DNA of 19,513 nt. Source: MGBC108787 sp964591225 (lineage in GTDB: Bacteria > Bacillota_I > Bacilli_A > RF39 > UBA660). The notes under the pieces were generated by a model. That model did not search any database, had not been told where the DNA came from, and saw only the letters and a program-made list of their open reading frames with translations. A program made the translations under genes and the position numbers. The stretch is taken from NCBI GenBank assembly GCA_964591225.1, contig CAZQAO010000011.1, positions 1-19,513 of the forward strand, given 5' to 3'. Below are positions 7,761 to 16,374 of the stretch, in pieces. The stretch's first letter is position 1, and every line of letters starts with the position of its first letter.

Positions 7761-10700
7761 ATGAAAAAGGAAAAAATGGACCAGAAAAGCAAAAAGAAAT
7801 TAATAATCGCCGGAGTTTTATTAAGCGTTAGTTTATTCGTCGCAGTAGACTATAAAATATATCTTAATAAAAAGAATTCGGTAAATTACTATAATGAAAA
7901 TGTCGCTGATTATTTAGCTAATAAAGATGTAGATTACTTATATGTATCAGATTTACCATTTAAGAGCGTTCAAGTTGGATATGGTAACATGATAAGAAAT
8001 AATACAGCTTCTAATACTCCAATTACGCTTAAAATCGATAATTCTAATTTTTCGTTTGAAAAAGGTATTTGGGCGCATGCGACATCAACTATTGAAATTG
8101 ATTTAACACAATATAAAGATTTTACTTATTTTACTACTTTTTATGGAGTAAATTCATCTTCTAATAATCAAGGAAACGGGGTTAAGTTTTATATTTCTAC
8201 TTCTCGTGATGGTCTTACTTGGGATTTAAGAACTGAAGAAAATCCTGTAGCTTTAAAAAGTAGTGATGCTGCTAAGTTTGTCAAAATAGATATTCGTGAT
8301 GCTAAATATTTAAAACTGCATGCTTATGATAATGGTACTAATGGTAACGATCACTCAGTTTGGGCCGATTCTAAATTAATTAAAGATAGTTATCAAGAAG
8401 TAAATTATACCAAAACGGTAGCAGAATACGATAATGAAATTAAAAATTATCCTAATCCTATTATTACTAATAATGAAAAAGGACTAACTGACTTTGAAAA
8501 ACTAGTTATGCAAAGAGATTTTGTTAATAATGTTGGTCAATACACTTTAAATGCTTTTGCTAAAGAAAGTATTGAACATGAACAAACTTTAAATTGGTTA
8601 ATGAATGAAGATAATGGTGAAAACTTAAGATTATATATTCTAGGAGGAGCTCCTGATGGTAGTTATTATCAATCTTTAGTAGAACTTAATCGTCTATTAA
8701 AAGCTTATAAAAGCGATTTTGCTGATAATTCAATAACCAGATATGGAACTAGACGTGGTGATTTATATAAAAGAATGGTTATTGCTTTATCTTTAACTCA
8801 CTCGGCACCAGTTGGTTTATGGATGAATCCTAATGCGATAGAAAATCAATCTGATTCCGTAGAACGTTATCGTTTATTTAAATATATGCATGCTAATGAC
8901 TATTTTGTAGTATCTCCAAATCAAGATCATACGGGATGGTATGAACGTCTTGAAATTGAAGAATTACGGTTTGTATTAAATAATATTATCGATGATGAAG
9001 AAATTTTATGGTTACATGATTATACCCAAAATTATATCGACCAAAATCCTAATCAAGAAGAAAAATACTTACAACCGCATCCTTATATGAAATATATCTG
9101 GCCTAAATATGATAAACCAGAGTATTATGATCCAAATAAATTAAGTTATTGGGACTCTTTATATGGTAACTTTAATTCTAAATATAATGTTACTTATAAA
9201 CCCGGAGTAGAAAAACTATGGATGAACATCGATAATGGTGCTGTTTGTGGTGGTATTTCGAAAATTGGTTCGAATATTCGGGGCGTTCATGGAACCCCAT
9301 CTTCAGTTATTAGTCAACCAGGACATGCCGCATTAATCTATTATCGTGAAAATAGTGAAGGTAAAGGTTATTGGACTATTGATAACGATGTTTCCGGATG
9401 GGCTTTATCAGGAAAAACTGAAAGATTAAATTATCGTATGCCACTAGGCTTTGGCGATGGCCCTTATGTCACAGGATGGCCGGATACTTATATTGTTTTA
9501 GCCCAAGAAGCTTTAAATGATTATGCTAATTATGAAGTTTCTGAAAAATATATTGCTTTATCTAAAGTTTACGATATTCATTCACCAAAGAAATTAGAAT
9601 ACGTAGAAGCAGCTTTAAAAGCTCAAAATATCAATATTGATGCTTGGTGGGAATTAATTCAAATCTATAAAGCTGACCCTACCAAAACTCCGGATGACTA
9701 CTATCATTTAGCAGAAAGAATTGGGGATGCTTTAATGCCTTTCCCATTACCAATGGTTAATTTAATGGATCAATTAAAAGATAAATTACCTGAAGTAAAA
9801 GATAGTTTTAAATTTACGTTATTACAAACTAGATTATTAAACGAAGGAGCTACTTATAATCAAAAAGACCGAGTTTTACAACCAGAAATCACTCAAACTA
9901 TGGCGAAACATTTACTAGGTCAAATTGATACTACTTTAGCATCATTCTCCTTTGATGGTGAAGATGCTGGTAAAATCGTTCTTTCTAGTCGTTTTGATAA
10001 TACAGGAGTTCGTTTCGATTATAATATCGATGGCAATTTACAAAATAAAAATAATTGGCATGAAATTACCTTTACCGCTGATGATATTCATAAACATGCT
10101 TTAACGAGTGCTGAATTAAGCCGAATTAATGATGTAAATGATATTTATGTTCATATTATCGGTATGGATTATAGTCCCGAAAATCTTTATAAGATAGATA
10201 TTGAACAATTTATTATTGCTGAAGATACTCTTTATGCTAATGATTTAGAAAATAGAGTAGTGGGTATCAATCCTGATTATGAATGGCGCTTAAAAGGGGA
10301 AAATGACTGGCATTCTTATGAATCTGCTTCACCTTCATTACTAGGTAATCGAACTGTTGAAGTAAGAAAAAAAGCCACAGGAACTTATTTACAAAGTCAA
10401 GTAGTTGAATTTAGTTTTACTACTGATAGTACTAATGAGCAAGAAAAGTATATTCCGGTATCAAGAATAAGTGTTGAATCTTTCTCTACGGAAGCTACTG
10501 GTTTTGGCAGACATGCCAGAAATGCTATCGATGCTAATTTATATACACATTGGCATTCTGATTGGAATGGTAATGACCATCAAAAATATATTGTCTTAAA
10601 AACTGATTATCCAGTATATTTATCAGCTTTAGAATATGTACCAAGACCAGGTGATTCAGTAAATGGTCGAGTAAGAGAAGCTAGAATTGAAGTAAGTAAA

Positions 10701-12040
10701 GATGGTATAAATTGGACAACGGTAGCCAATCCCAATAATTGGGCGAATGATACTACGACTAAAAGAGTAAGTTTTACTCCTGTGGAAGCTCAATATGTAC
10801 GTTTTACTGGGGTTAAAACGGAAAATAGTTTTATTACCGCAGCTATGTTTAATTTATTTGAAGATGCTACTAAAATTACTGCTCCTCGAGCTAGTATTGA
10901 ATTTAGTACTACTTCTCCAACTAAAGATAATGTCGAAGCTAGATTAGTTAATCCATCTAGACCAATTACTATTACCAGTGATAATGGTAGCAATACCCAT
11001 CTTTTCACCGAAAATGGTACTTATACCTTTACTTTTAAAGATGAAAATGGCGTTGAAGGTTTTGCTACGGCCACAGTAGATTGGATTGACAGAGAAGCTC
11101 CAATAGCTAGTGTTTCTTACACGACCGAAAATCCTACTAATAAAGAAGTAATGGCTCATATTACCTTTAATGAATCAGTAAAAATACTTGATAATAGTGT
11201 ACAATTAGAAGAAAATCCTGATGGAACTCATTCCTTAACATTTAATCAAAACTTAGCAGTTCCTATTAGATTTATCGATGAAGCTGGTAATGAAGGTAGT
11301 ATCATGATATCAGTTAATTGGATTGATACCGAATTACCAACAGCAGAATTTTCATATAACACTTTAGGATTAACTAATGAACCAGTAGAAGTAACATTAG
11401 TGCCAAGTGAAGAAGTAACAATATTAAATAATAATGGTAGTAATAAAGTTATCTTTATGGAAAATGGCTCATTTACTTTTAACTTCCAAGATAAAGCTGG
11501 AAACCAAGGAAGTGCTACGGCTACAGTAGATTGGATTATTAATAAACCTACTGAAGAACAATCAACTTCAAAACCAACTACACCAAGTGAGCCCCAATCA
11601 CCTACTCCTCCAGCTAGTAGTAATAATACAAGTGATAATGNNNNNNNNNNNNNNNNNNNNNNNNNNNNNNNNNNNNNNNNNNNNNNNNNNNNNNNNNNNN
11701 NNNNNNNNNNNNNNNNNNNNNNNNNNNNNNNNNNNNNNNNTCAGTAAATACTAACGAATCATCTTCTAATCTAACTTCAGAAAATAATCAAGCAAGTACT
11801 ACTACTAATGGTAATACTAATAATTCTTCTAGTGATAATAATAATCAAACTAATTTAGAAGAGCAAAAACCTGCTAAAGATAAAGAAGAAACATCACCTA
11901 AAGAAGAAGAAAAAGTTAAGGAAGAAGAAAAGGTAACCACTAAAAAAGATAACAAGAAATTTGGAAAAATCATAACTATTAGTGCGGTAACATTATCTAT
12001 TGTTGGTGTTGCTATCGCCTTTATAAAATTTAGAAAATAA
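7761..12040 (+). CDS. Anchored multidomain surface protein: NPCBM, transglutaminase-like core, F5/8 type C, Ig-like repeats (interrupted by assembly gap)
   Basis: This gene has 1293 codons before the gap and 99 sense codons plus TAA after it. Order: signal anchor (14-33); NPCBM-type carbohydrate-binding module (about 60-210); core with Cys496 in GAVCGG, His522 in QPGHAA and Asp541/543 in TIDND, an order matching the transglutaminase/cysteine-peptidase Cys-His-Asp triad; helical region (about 585-690); small beta modules (about 700-890); F5/8 type C sugar-binding domain (897-1037); three Ig-like repeats (1041-1265); Ser/Thr/Asn-rich linker; Lys/Glu-rich stretch; C-terminal membrane helix ending KFRK. 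No LPXTG is seen. The frame after the gap is offset by one only because the 100-N filler is not the true length; the in-frame stop at 11745 in the filler frame is an artefact. Likely role: binding host glycans and modifying or cleaving the attached protein. The activity is inferred from motif order only. Confidence 0.85.
10881..11555 (+). repeat. Three tandem Ig-like modules
   Basis: The units start near residues 1041, 1113 and 1192. Each has a pattern of Phe-Thr/Phe-Asn-Phe strands and ends in (V/N)WI, typical of bacterial surface Ig-like stalks. Copies 1 and 3 are closer at DNA level than either is to copy 2: GCTACGGC.ACAGTAGATT occurs at 11064 and 11514, and ATAATGGTAG at 10981 and 11431, both 450 bases apart. 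Confidence 0.75.
11641..11740. other. Assembly gap (100 N) inside a coding region
   Basis: The gap is exactly 100 N, a usual filler for unknown length. It sits in the low-complexity Ser/Thr/Asn linker of the second giant protein. Frame on both sides requires the real missing length to be 2 modulo 3, so 100 cannot be the true size. Confidence 0.97.
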
Positions 12041-12043
12041 GTG

Positions 12044-12078
12044 AAAAACTGTTCTTATAACTAAGGAACAGTTTTTTT
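12044..12078 (+). terminator. Terminator after the second giant gene
   Basis: CTGTTC (12049-12054) pairs with GAACAG (12066-12071). The stem is extended by flanking A and T runs, and seven T follow. Confidence 0.88.
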
Positions 12079-12110
12079 AGGGAAATAATCCCATATTTTC
12101 TTCGTAAATA

Positions 12111-12119
12111 TGTTAAAAT
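12111..12119 (+). promoter_or_regulatory. Extended -10 promoter of the SDR-rluB operon
   Basis: TGT plus TAAAAT lies 19 bases before ATG 12139, with GGAGATTTTT as the ribosome site. No convincing -35 is seen; the TG extension would compensate. This is the only clear promoter before the five-gene run. Confidence 0.6.
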
Positions 12120-12138
12120 AGTAAGAAAGGAGATTTTT

Positions 12139-12864
12139 ATGAATAAAGTAGTATTAATTACTGGAGCTAGTCGGGGTATTGGAGCAAGTATTGCTACTAA
12201 GATGGCTTCGCTTCACTATAATATTGTTTTAAATTATGTTCAAAGTAAAAATAAAGCCGAGAAGTTACAAGAAGAATTAGAAACTAAATATCAAGTTCAA
12301 GTTCTTTTAGTTCAAGCCGATGTTTCTAAAGAAATAGAAGTTAAAAAAATGTTAGAATTAACTATGCAAACATTTGGTCAAATCGATTGTATTGTGAACA
12401 ATGCTGGAATTGCTATGGATACTTTGGTAGAAGATAAAAATGTCACTGATTTTCAAAGAATCTTAGATGTAAATACTATTGGACCTTTTTTAGTAGCAAA
12501 AGAGGGCGCAAAATACATGAAAAAGGGTAGTATTATTAATATTGCTTCTACTAATGGAATCGATACTTATTATCCTTATAGTTTAGATTATGATGCTTCA
12601 AAATCAGCTCTTATTTCTTTAACTCATAATTTAGCAGTTCATTATGCTCCTAATATTAGAGTAAACGCCATTGCTCCGGGATGGATAGATACAGATATGA
12701 ATAAAAACTTAGATGCAGAATTTAGAAGAAAAGAACAAGATAGGATTTTATTACAACGCTTTGGCACTCCTTTAGAAGTTGCTAATGTGGTAGCATTCTT
12801 AGCTAGTGAAGAAGCCAGTTTTATTAATAATACTATTATTCGTGTGGATGGAGGAAAGTTATGA
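12139..12864 (+). CDS. Short-chain dehydrogenase/reductase, FabG-like
   Basis: This is an NADP(H)-type Rossmann oxidoreductase of 241 residues, the normal length for a classical SDR. Visible motifs are TGASRGIG (8-15, cofactor binding), NNAG (87-90), and the catalytic tetrad Asn112, Ser137, Tyr151 and Lys155 in YDASK. The C-terminus ends in VDGG-like sequence, as in 3-oxoacyl-ACP reductases. It resembles FabG, but no other fatty-acid synthesis gene is nearby, so it may be a paralogue with another carbonyl or alcohol substrate. The ribosome site AGGAGA stands 5 bases before ATG. Its TGA stop overlaps the next ATG by 4 bases, implying translational coupling. Confidence 0.9.
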   Translation: MNKVVLITGASRGIGASIATKMASLHYNIVLNYVQSKNKAEKLQEELETKYQVQVLLVQADVSKEIEVKKMLELTMQTFGQIDCIVNNAGIAMDTLVEDKNVTDFQRILDVNTIGPFLVAKEGAKYMKKGSIINIASTNGIDTYYPYSLDYDASKSALISLTHNLAVHYAPNIRVNAIAPGWIDTDMNKNLDAEFRRKEQDRILLQRFGTPLEVANVVAFLASEEASFINNTIIRVDGGKL

Positions 12865-13331
12865 AAGAAACAATAATTATACCTAATGAAAATATTTTAG
12901 ATGTTCCCGTATTTAGTGAAAAAGTTGGTATAAATGAATATCATAGCCAAAAGATAAAGGAATTTTCTGATCGTTATAATTTAGGTTTAACTTTTGAAAA
13001 TGTAGGCATAGAAGCTGATAAATATTATGGCTCTTATTGGGATCAAGCTTTAGTAGCTTTAGGGCATATCGTTATCAGTATTGAAATTAATGATTATAAT
13101 GGTTATATAGTAATATATTTACCTACTAATATTAGTGAAAAGCAATATCAATGGTTTAAAGATCATAAGAATTTTTTTATTCAAAGAAGAAAATTAATTT
13201 GTTTTGGGGTTGTTAATGAAGATAGAGATATAATAGCTAGTTATGATTATGCTAATAATACGTTAAAAAAATTATATGCTTATTTAAAAGAACATCGTAG
13301 TTATAATGAAAGTTTGAGTTTAAAATTATGA
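12861..13331 (+). CDS. Hypothetical 156-residue protein in the operon
   Basis: I do not recognise a family. The product is soluble, with no signal peptide or membrane helix, and reads as mixed alpha/beta. Strand-like segments lie near 67-90, and YLPTNISEKQYQWF (about 89-102) resembles a strand followed by a helix. Only one cysteine (about residue 114) is present. The ATG overlaps the SDR stop (ATGA), with GGAGG inside the SDR 3' end as ribosome site. Its own TGA overlaps the next start in the same way. Conserved coupling on both sides would argue for a function tied to the SDR or the PLP enzyme, but that is inference. Confidence 0.7.
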   Translation: MKETIIIPNENILDVPVFSEKVGINEYHSQKIKEFSDRYNLGLTFENVGIEADKYYGSYWDQALVALGHIVISIEINDYNGYIVIYLPTNISEKQYQWFKDHKNFFIQRRKLICFGVVNEDRDIIASYDYANNTLKKLYAYLKEHRSYNESLSLKL

Positions 13332-14599
13332 ATTATGAGTTATTAAAGATTAGTAAACAAGTTAGTGATTTAGCAAGTACTTGTGAACAAGAGTTAAGTC
13401 CTATTTATCAAAAAGTGGATGAAGTAGCTTTATATAATGCAACGAAAGTTTTGGCAGCTTTTCATGAGCATCAGTTAAGTGAGTTTCATTTTCAAGCAAC
13501 TAGTGGTTATGGCTATAATGATATTGGTAGAGATACAATCGAAAAAATCTATGCTACGATTTTTAAAGCCGAAGCCGCTTTAGTCCGGAATCAGTTTATA
13601 AGTGGTTCTCATGCGTTAACCATCGCTTTATTTGCCTTATTAAGACCTCACGATTTACTTCTTTCGATTTCAGGTTTACCCTATGATACCTTACATGAAG
13701 TAATTGGAATAAAAGAAAATAAAAGTTCTTTAGCTTCTTTTGGTATTTTATATGATCAAATTGATTTAAAAGATGATGATTTCGACTATCCGGCGATTGC
13801 TGCTTATTTAAAAGAACATCAAGTAAAAGTAATTGCCATTCAAAGAAGTAAGGGTTATTCGACTCGGAAAAGTATTGCGATAACTAAATTAGAAAAAGTA
13901 ATTGCTTTTATTAAAAAAATTGATCCTAATATTATTATTATGGTCGATAATTGTTATTGTGAGTTTGTTAATACCAAAGAACCTATTGAAGTAGGTGCTG
14001 ATCTAGTTGTAGGTTCTTTAATTAAGAATTTAGGGGGTGGAATAGCTCCTAATGGGGCTTATATTGTGGGACGTCAAGATTTAATAGATTTATGTGCCGA
14101 ACGCTTAACACTTCCGGGTGAAGGCGGTGAAGTAGGACCAACGTTAGGAATAAATAAAAGTTTATTACAAGGTTTATTTCTAGCTCCTAATGTTGTAGCT
14201 AGTAGTTTAAAAACTGCTATTTTTACCAGTATGATGATGGAAAAGTTAGGATTTGAAGTAGAACCTAAGTATCAAGAAGAACGAGTAGACATTGTCCAAA
14301 ATATATATTTCCATAATAAAGATGATTTAATTCATTATTGTCAAGGTATTCAAGCAGGTTCTCCTGTAGATGCCCATGCCTTACCAGTACCAGGTGATAT
14401 GCCAGGGTATGATGATCAAATTATTATGGCCAGTGGTTCATTTACGCAAGGAAGTAGTATTGAACTTTCTTGTGATGGGCCTTTAAGAGAACCATATATT
14501 GCTTATCAACAAGGAGGGCTTACTTATTCTTATGGTAAATTAGGAGTTATGACAGCTATCGATTATTTATTGAAAGCAAAGCATCATGACGAAACCTAA
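13328..14599 (+). CDS. PLP-dependent enzyme, Met_gamma_lyase (aluminium resistance, YnbB) family
   Basis: This is a fold-type I pyridoxal-phosphate enzyme of 423 residues, the usual size for this family. The probable Schiff-base lysine is Lys233 in SLIKNLGGG, and the cofactor-ring aspartate is Asp207 in MVDNCYCEF. Other family-like signatures are FHFQATSGYGYNDIGRDT near the N-terminus, RNQFISGSHA around the phosphate-binding region, and PLREPY near the end. Family members are annotated as methionine gamma-lyase, cystathionine beta-lyase-like or aluminium-resistance protein, but the physiological reaction is poorly defined; cleavage of a sulfur amino acid is the best guess. The start overlaps the upstream stop as ATGA, with only a weak ribosome site, so translation is probably coupled. 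Confidence 0.88.
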   Translation: MNYELLKISKQVSDLASTCEQELSPIYQKVDEVALYNATKVLAAFHEHQLSEFHFQATSGYGYNDIGRDTIEKIYATIFKAEAALVRNQFISGSHALTIALFALLRPHDLLLSISGLPYDTLHEVIGIKENKSSLASFGILYDQIDLKDDDFDYPAIAAYLKEHQVKVIAIQRSKGYSTRKSIAITKLEKVIAFIKKIDPNIIIMVDNCYCEFVNTKEPIEVGADLVVGSLIKNLGGGIAPNGAYIVGRQDLIDLCAERLTLPGEGGEVGPTLGINKSLLQGLFLAPNVVASSLKTAIFTSMMMEKLGFEVEPKYQEERVDIVQNIYFHNKDDLIHYCQGIQAGSPVDAHALPVPGDMPGYDDQIIMASGSFTQGSSIELSCDGPLREPYIAYQQGGLTYSYGKLGVMTAIDYLLKAKHHDET

Positions 14600-15275
14600 A
14601 AAATTAGCTATTATTTATGAAGATAAAGAATTATTAGTTATAAATAAACCTAGTGGGTTACTCACGATTGCTACGGAAAAAGAAAAAGTTAATACTCTTT
14701 ATCATCAAGCTAGAGCATATATTAAAAAACAAAATCCCCATTATAAGATTTTTATCGTCCACAGGTTAGACAAAGATACATCAGGGGTTATTCTACTTGC
14801 CAAAAATGAAAAATTAAAACTATTAATGCAACAAAATTGGGATAAAGTAGCTATTAATCGCGAATACCTAGCTTTACTTTGGGGGACTCCTAAACAGAAT
14901 AAAGGAGTCATTAAACAGTATTTAAAAGAAACTAAAACTCACGAAGTTTATGTTGCTAAAACTGGTAAATTAGCTATAACTCAATATGAAGTTTTAAAAA
15001 AGAATTCTACCTATAGTTTAGTTAAAATAAATATTTTAACGGGACGTAAAAATCAAATTCGGGTGGCGATGGCTTCGATTGGTTGCCCGATTGTGGGAGA
15101 TAAAAAGTATCAAGCCAAGAAAGAACATTTTCATCGGCTTTGCTTACATGCGAAAACATTAGAGATAATCCATCCCGTTACGCATCAAAAATATGTATTT
15201 ACTGCTGATAATCCTAAAGTATTTGATAAAGTTTTTACAAAGGAGGGAAAAGAATGGAAAGACTCCAAAAAATGA
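14586..15275 (+). CDS. RluA-family RNA pseudouridine synthase without S4 domain
   Basis: This enzyme isomerises uridine to pseudouridine in rRNA or tRNA. The catalytic aspartate is Asp62 in HRLDKDTSG, the RluA/RluD-family hallmark. The N-terminus has ELLVINKPSGL (14-24), and the conserved GRKNQIRV block is near residue 153. At 229 residues it lacks an N-terminal S4 domain, so it is of the short RluA type rather than RluD. The target position cannot be read from sequence. It starts 14 bases inside the PLP enzyme gene with a poor ribosome site, and it overlaps rluB by 22 bases. Confidence 0.9.
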   Translation: MTKPKKLAIIYEDKELLVINKPSGLLTIATEKEKVNTLYHQARAYIKKQNPHYKIFIVHRLDKDTSGVILLAKNEKLKLLMQQNWDKVAINREYLALLWGTPKQNKGVIKQYLKETKTHEVYVAKTGKLAITQYEVLKKNSTYSLVKINILTGRKNQIRVAMASIGCPIVGDKKYQAKKEHFHRLCLHAKTLEIIHPVTHQKYVFTADNPKVFDKVFTKEGKEWKDSKK

Positions 15276-15967
15276 TTGCTAGTTTGGGATATACATCCAG
15301 AAGAAAAGCGGAAGAATTAATTAAAAATGGTCAAGTTCAAGTAAATGGCCAGGTAGTTACCCAATTAGGTACCAAAGTAAGTGCAAGTGATATCATTGAA
15401 GTGGAGGGTACACCTTTAACAAATAACAGTAAAAAAGTATATTACCTGTTAAATAAACCGCGTGGAGTAATTAGTAGTGTAACAGATGATAAAAATAGAA
15501 AAACTGTGGTATCTCTTATTGATACAACGGAACGCATCTATCCCATCGGACGCTTAGATTATGATACTACCGGCTTAATTTTATTAACTAATGATGGTGA
15601 ACTAGCCAATATTTTGATGCATCCCAAAAATGAAGTAGAAAAAACCTATATTGCTAAAATAGAAGGAGTTTTAACGCCCCAAGAATTTTATACGTTAAAA
15701 AAAGGAATTACGATCGATCATCGTCCCGTTATTCCTAAGTTTTTAAAAGTACGAAAAACCAGTCCTGATAAAAAATCTCAAATTATTGAAATAACTATTG
15801 TTGAAGGTCGCAATCATATTGTCAAAAAGCTCTTTCAAAGCCTTAATCACGAAGTTACTAAATTAAAAAGAGAGTCTTATGCTTTTCTTTCCCTAGATAA
15901 TTTAAAATCGGGAGAATATCGTCCTTTAACGTTAAAAGAAGTTAAAAAGTTATATAGTTTAAAATAA
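15254..15967 (+). CDS. rluB: 23S rRNA pseudouridine synthase RluB (RsuA/RluB/RluE/RluF family)
   Basis: This has an N-terminal S4 RNA-binding domain (about 1-60, with TSRRKAEELI and VQVNG) followed by the RsuA-type catalytic domain. The catalytic aspartate is Asp102 in GRLDYDTTG, and LLNKPRGVISS precedes it. In Bacillota the equivalent enzyme modifies helix 89 of 23S rRNA near the peptidyl-transferase centre; I infer the same target. The length of 237 residues is normal. AAGGAGGG at about 15240 is an excellent ribosome site within the end of the preceding gene, so this start is firm. It is the last gene of the operon and runs straight into the terminator. Confidence 0.92.
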   Translation: MERLQKMIASLGYTSRRKAEELIKNGQVQVNGQVVTQLGTKVSASDIIEVEGTPLTNNSKKVYYLLNKPRGVISSVTDDKNRKTVVSLIDTTERIYPIGRLDYDTTGLILLTNDGELANILMHPKNEVEKTYIAKIEGVLTPQEFYTLKKGITIDHRPVIPKFLKVRKTSPDKKSQIIEITIVEGRNHIVKKLFQSLNHEVTKLKRESYAFLSLDNLKSGEYRPLTLKEVKKLYSLK

Positions 15968-15990
15968 AAAAACACTTTGCGGTGTTTTAA
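15966..15990. terminator. Bidirectional terminator between rluB and ferredoxin gene
   Basis: AAAACAC (15969-15975) pairs with GTGTTTT (15982-15988) over a 6-base loop, with A run on one side and T run on the other, so it can end transcripts from both directions. It overlaps the stop region of both convergent genes. Confidence 0.82.
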
Positions 15991-16259
15991 TCACTAGCCA
16001 TTTTACAATCTTCACAATGGCAATGGTGGCAAGAACAATCATCATTTTCTAGGTCTTCGGTAACGCTATCCATTTCGGTTATGGATATGGCACTAGTAGG
16101 ACAAGATTCAATGGCATCAACGACCATTTGGCTTTCAATGTTCTCATTACTTATAACGTGAGATTTACCTTCATCATCAAAATCAAAGTGTTCGGAATCA
16201 ATAGCAACACATGCTCCACAACCAATACATAAATCTTTAGCTACGACAATTTTTTTCAT
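15987..16259 (-). CDS. 4Fe-4S ferredoxin with Cys/His-rich C-terminal tail
   Basis: This is a small electron carrier of 90 residues. Cys11, Cys14 and Cys17 (CIGCGAC) and Cys53 (ESCPTSAI) supply ligands for one [4Fe-4S] cluster, as in Bacillus-type single-cluster ferredoxins. There is no second CxxCxxC motif of the clostridial 2x4Fe-4S type. After an acidic linker the protein ends in a tail (75-86) with Cys75, 77, 80, 82, 85 and His78, 79, 81, which is not part of the standard ferredoxin fold and could bind another metal. GAGGAG lies upstream of ATG. The gene has its own promoter and is divergent from the gene at 16375. Confidence 0.9.
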   Translation of the reverse strand: MKKIVVAKDLCIGCGACVAIDSEHFDFDDEGKSHVISNENIESQMVVDAIESCPTSAISITEMDSVTEDLENDDCSCHHCHCEDCKMASD

Positions 16260-16284
16260 TCTTTCATCTCCTCATATATAGAAA

Positions 16285-16313
16285 ATTATAAAAGGTAAAG
16301 CCATAAAAATCAA
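16285..16313 (-). promoter_or_regulatory. Promoter of the ferredoxin gene
   Basis: On the minus strand, TTGATT (16308-16313), a 17-base spacer and TATAAT (16285-16290) form a good sigma-A promoter, with a leader of about 20 bases. Confidence 0.75.
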
Positions 16314-16342
16314 TTAAATGTATTTTAAAAATAATTTATTTA

Positions 16343-16351
16343 TGTTATGAT
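16343..16351 (+). promoter_or_regulatory. Extended -10 promoter
   Basis: TGT plus TATGAT lies 23 bases before ATG 16375, with AGGTGA as ribosome site. It is divergent from the ferredoxin promoter, and the two share the region 16285-16351. Confidence 0.6.
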
Positions 16352-16374
16352 ACTTATGAATAGTAGGTGATATC

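Noticed and set aside
10790..11159. Minus-strand open frames inside the Ig-like region
   Set aside because: They are shadows of repetitive coding sequence with no promoter or ribosome site.
11741..12040. Separate small membrane-protein gene after the gap
   Set aside because: No start codon with ribosome site is visible, and the Ser/Asn linker continues the composition before the gap. It is the C-terminus of the same gene.
12080..12092. Small inverted repeat GGGA-AATAA-TCCC between terminator and promoter
   Set aside because: The 4-base stem is too short to claim as an operator or terminator.
12861..13348. TGA read as Trp (Mycoplasma code), which would extend the SDR and the 156-aa protein by a few codons
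   Set aside because: The extensions end at once at TAA, all Trp codons checked are TGG, and no gene has an internal TGA. The standard code with ATGA overlaps explains the sequence.
15987..16259. Two-cluster clostridial ferredoxin
   Set aside because: Only one CxxCxxC...CP set is present; the C-terminal cysteines do not form a second standard set.
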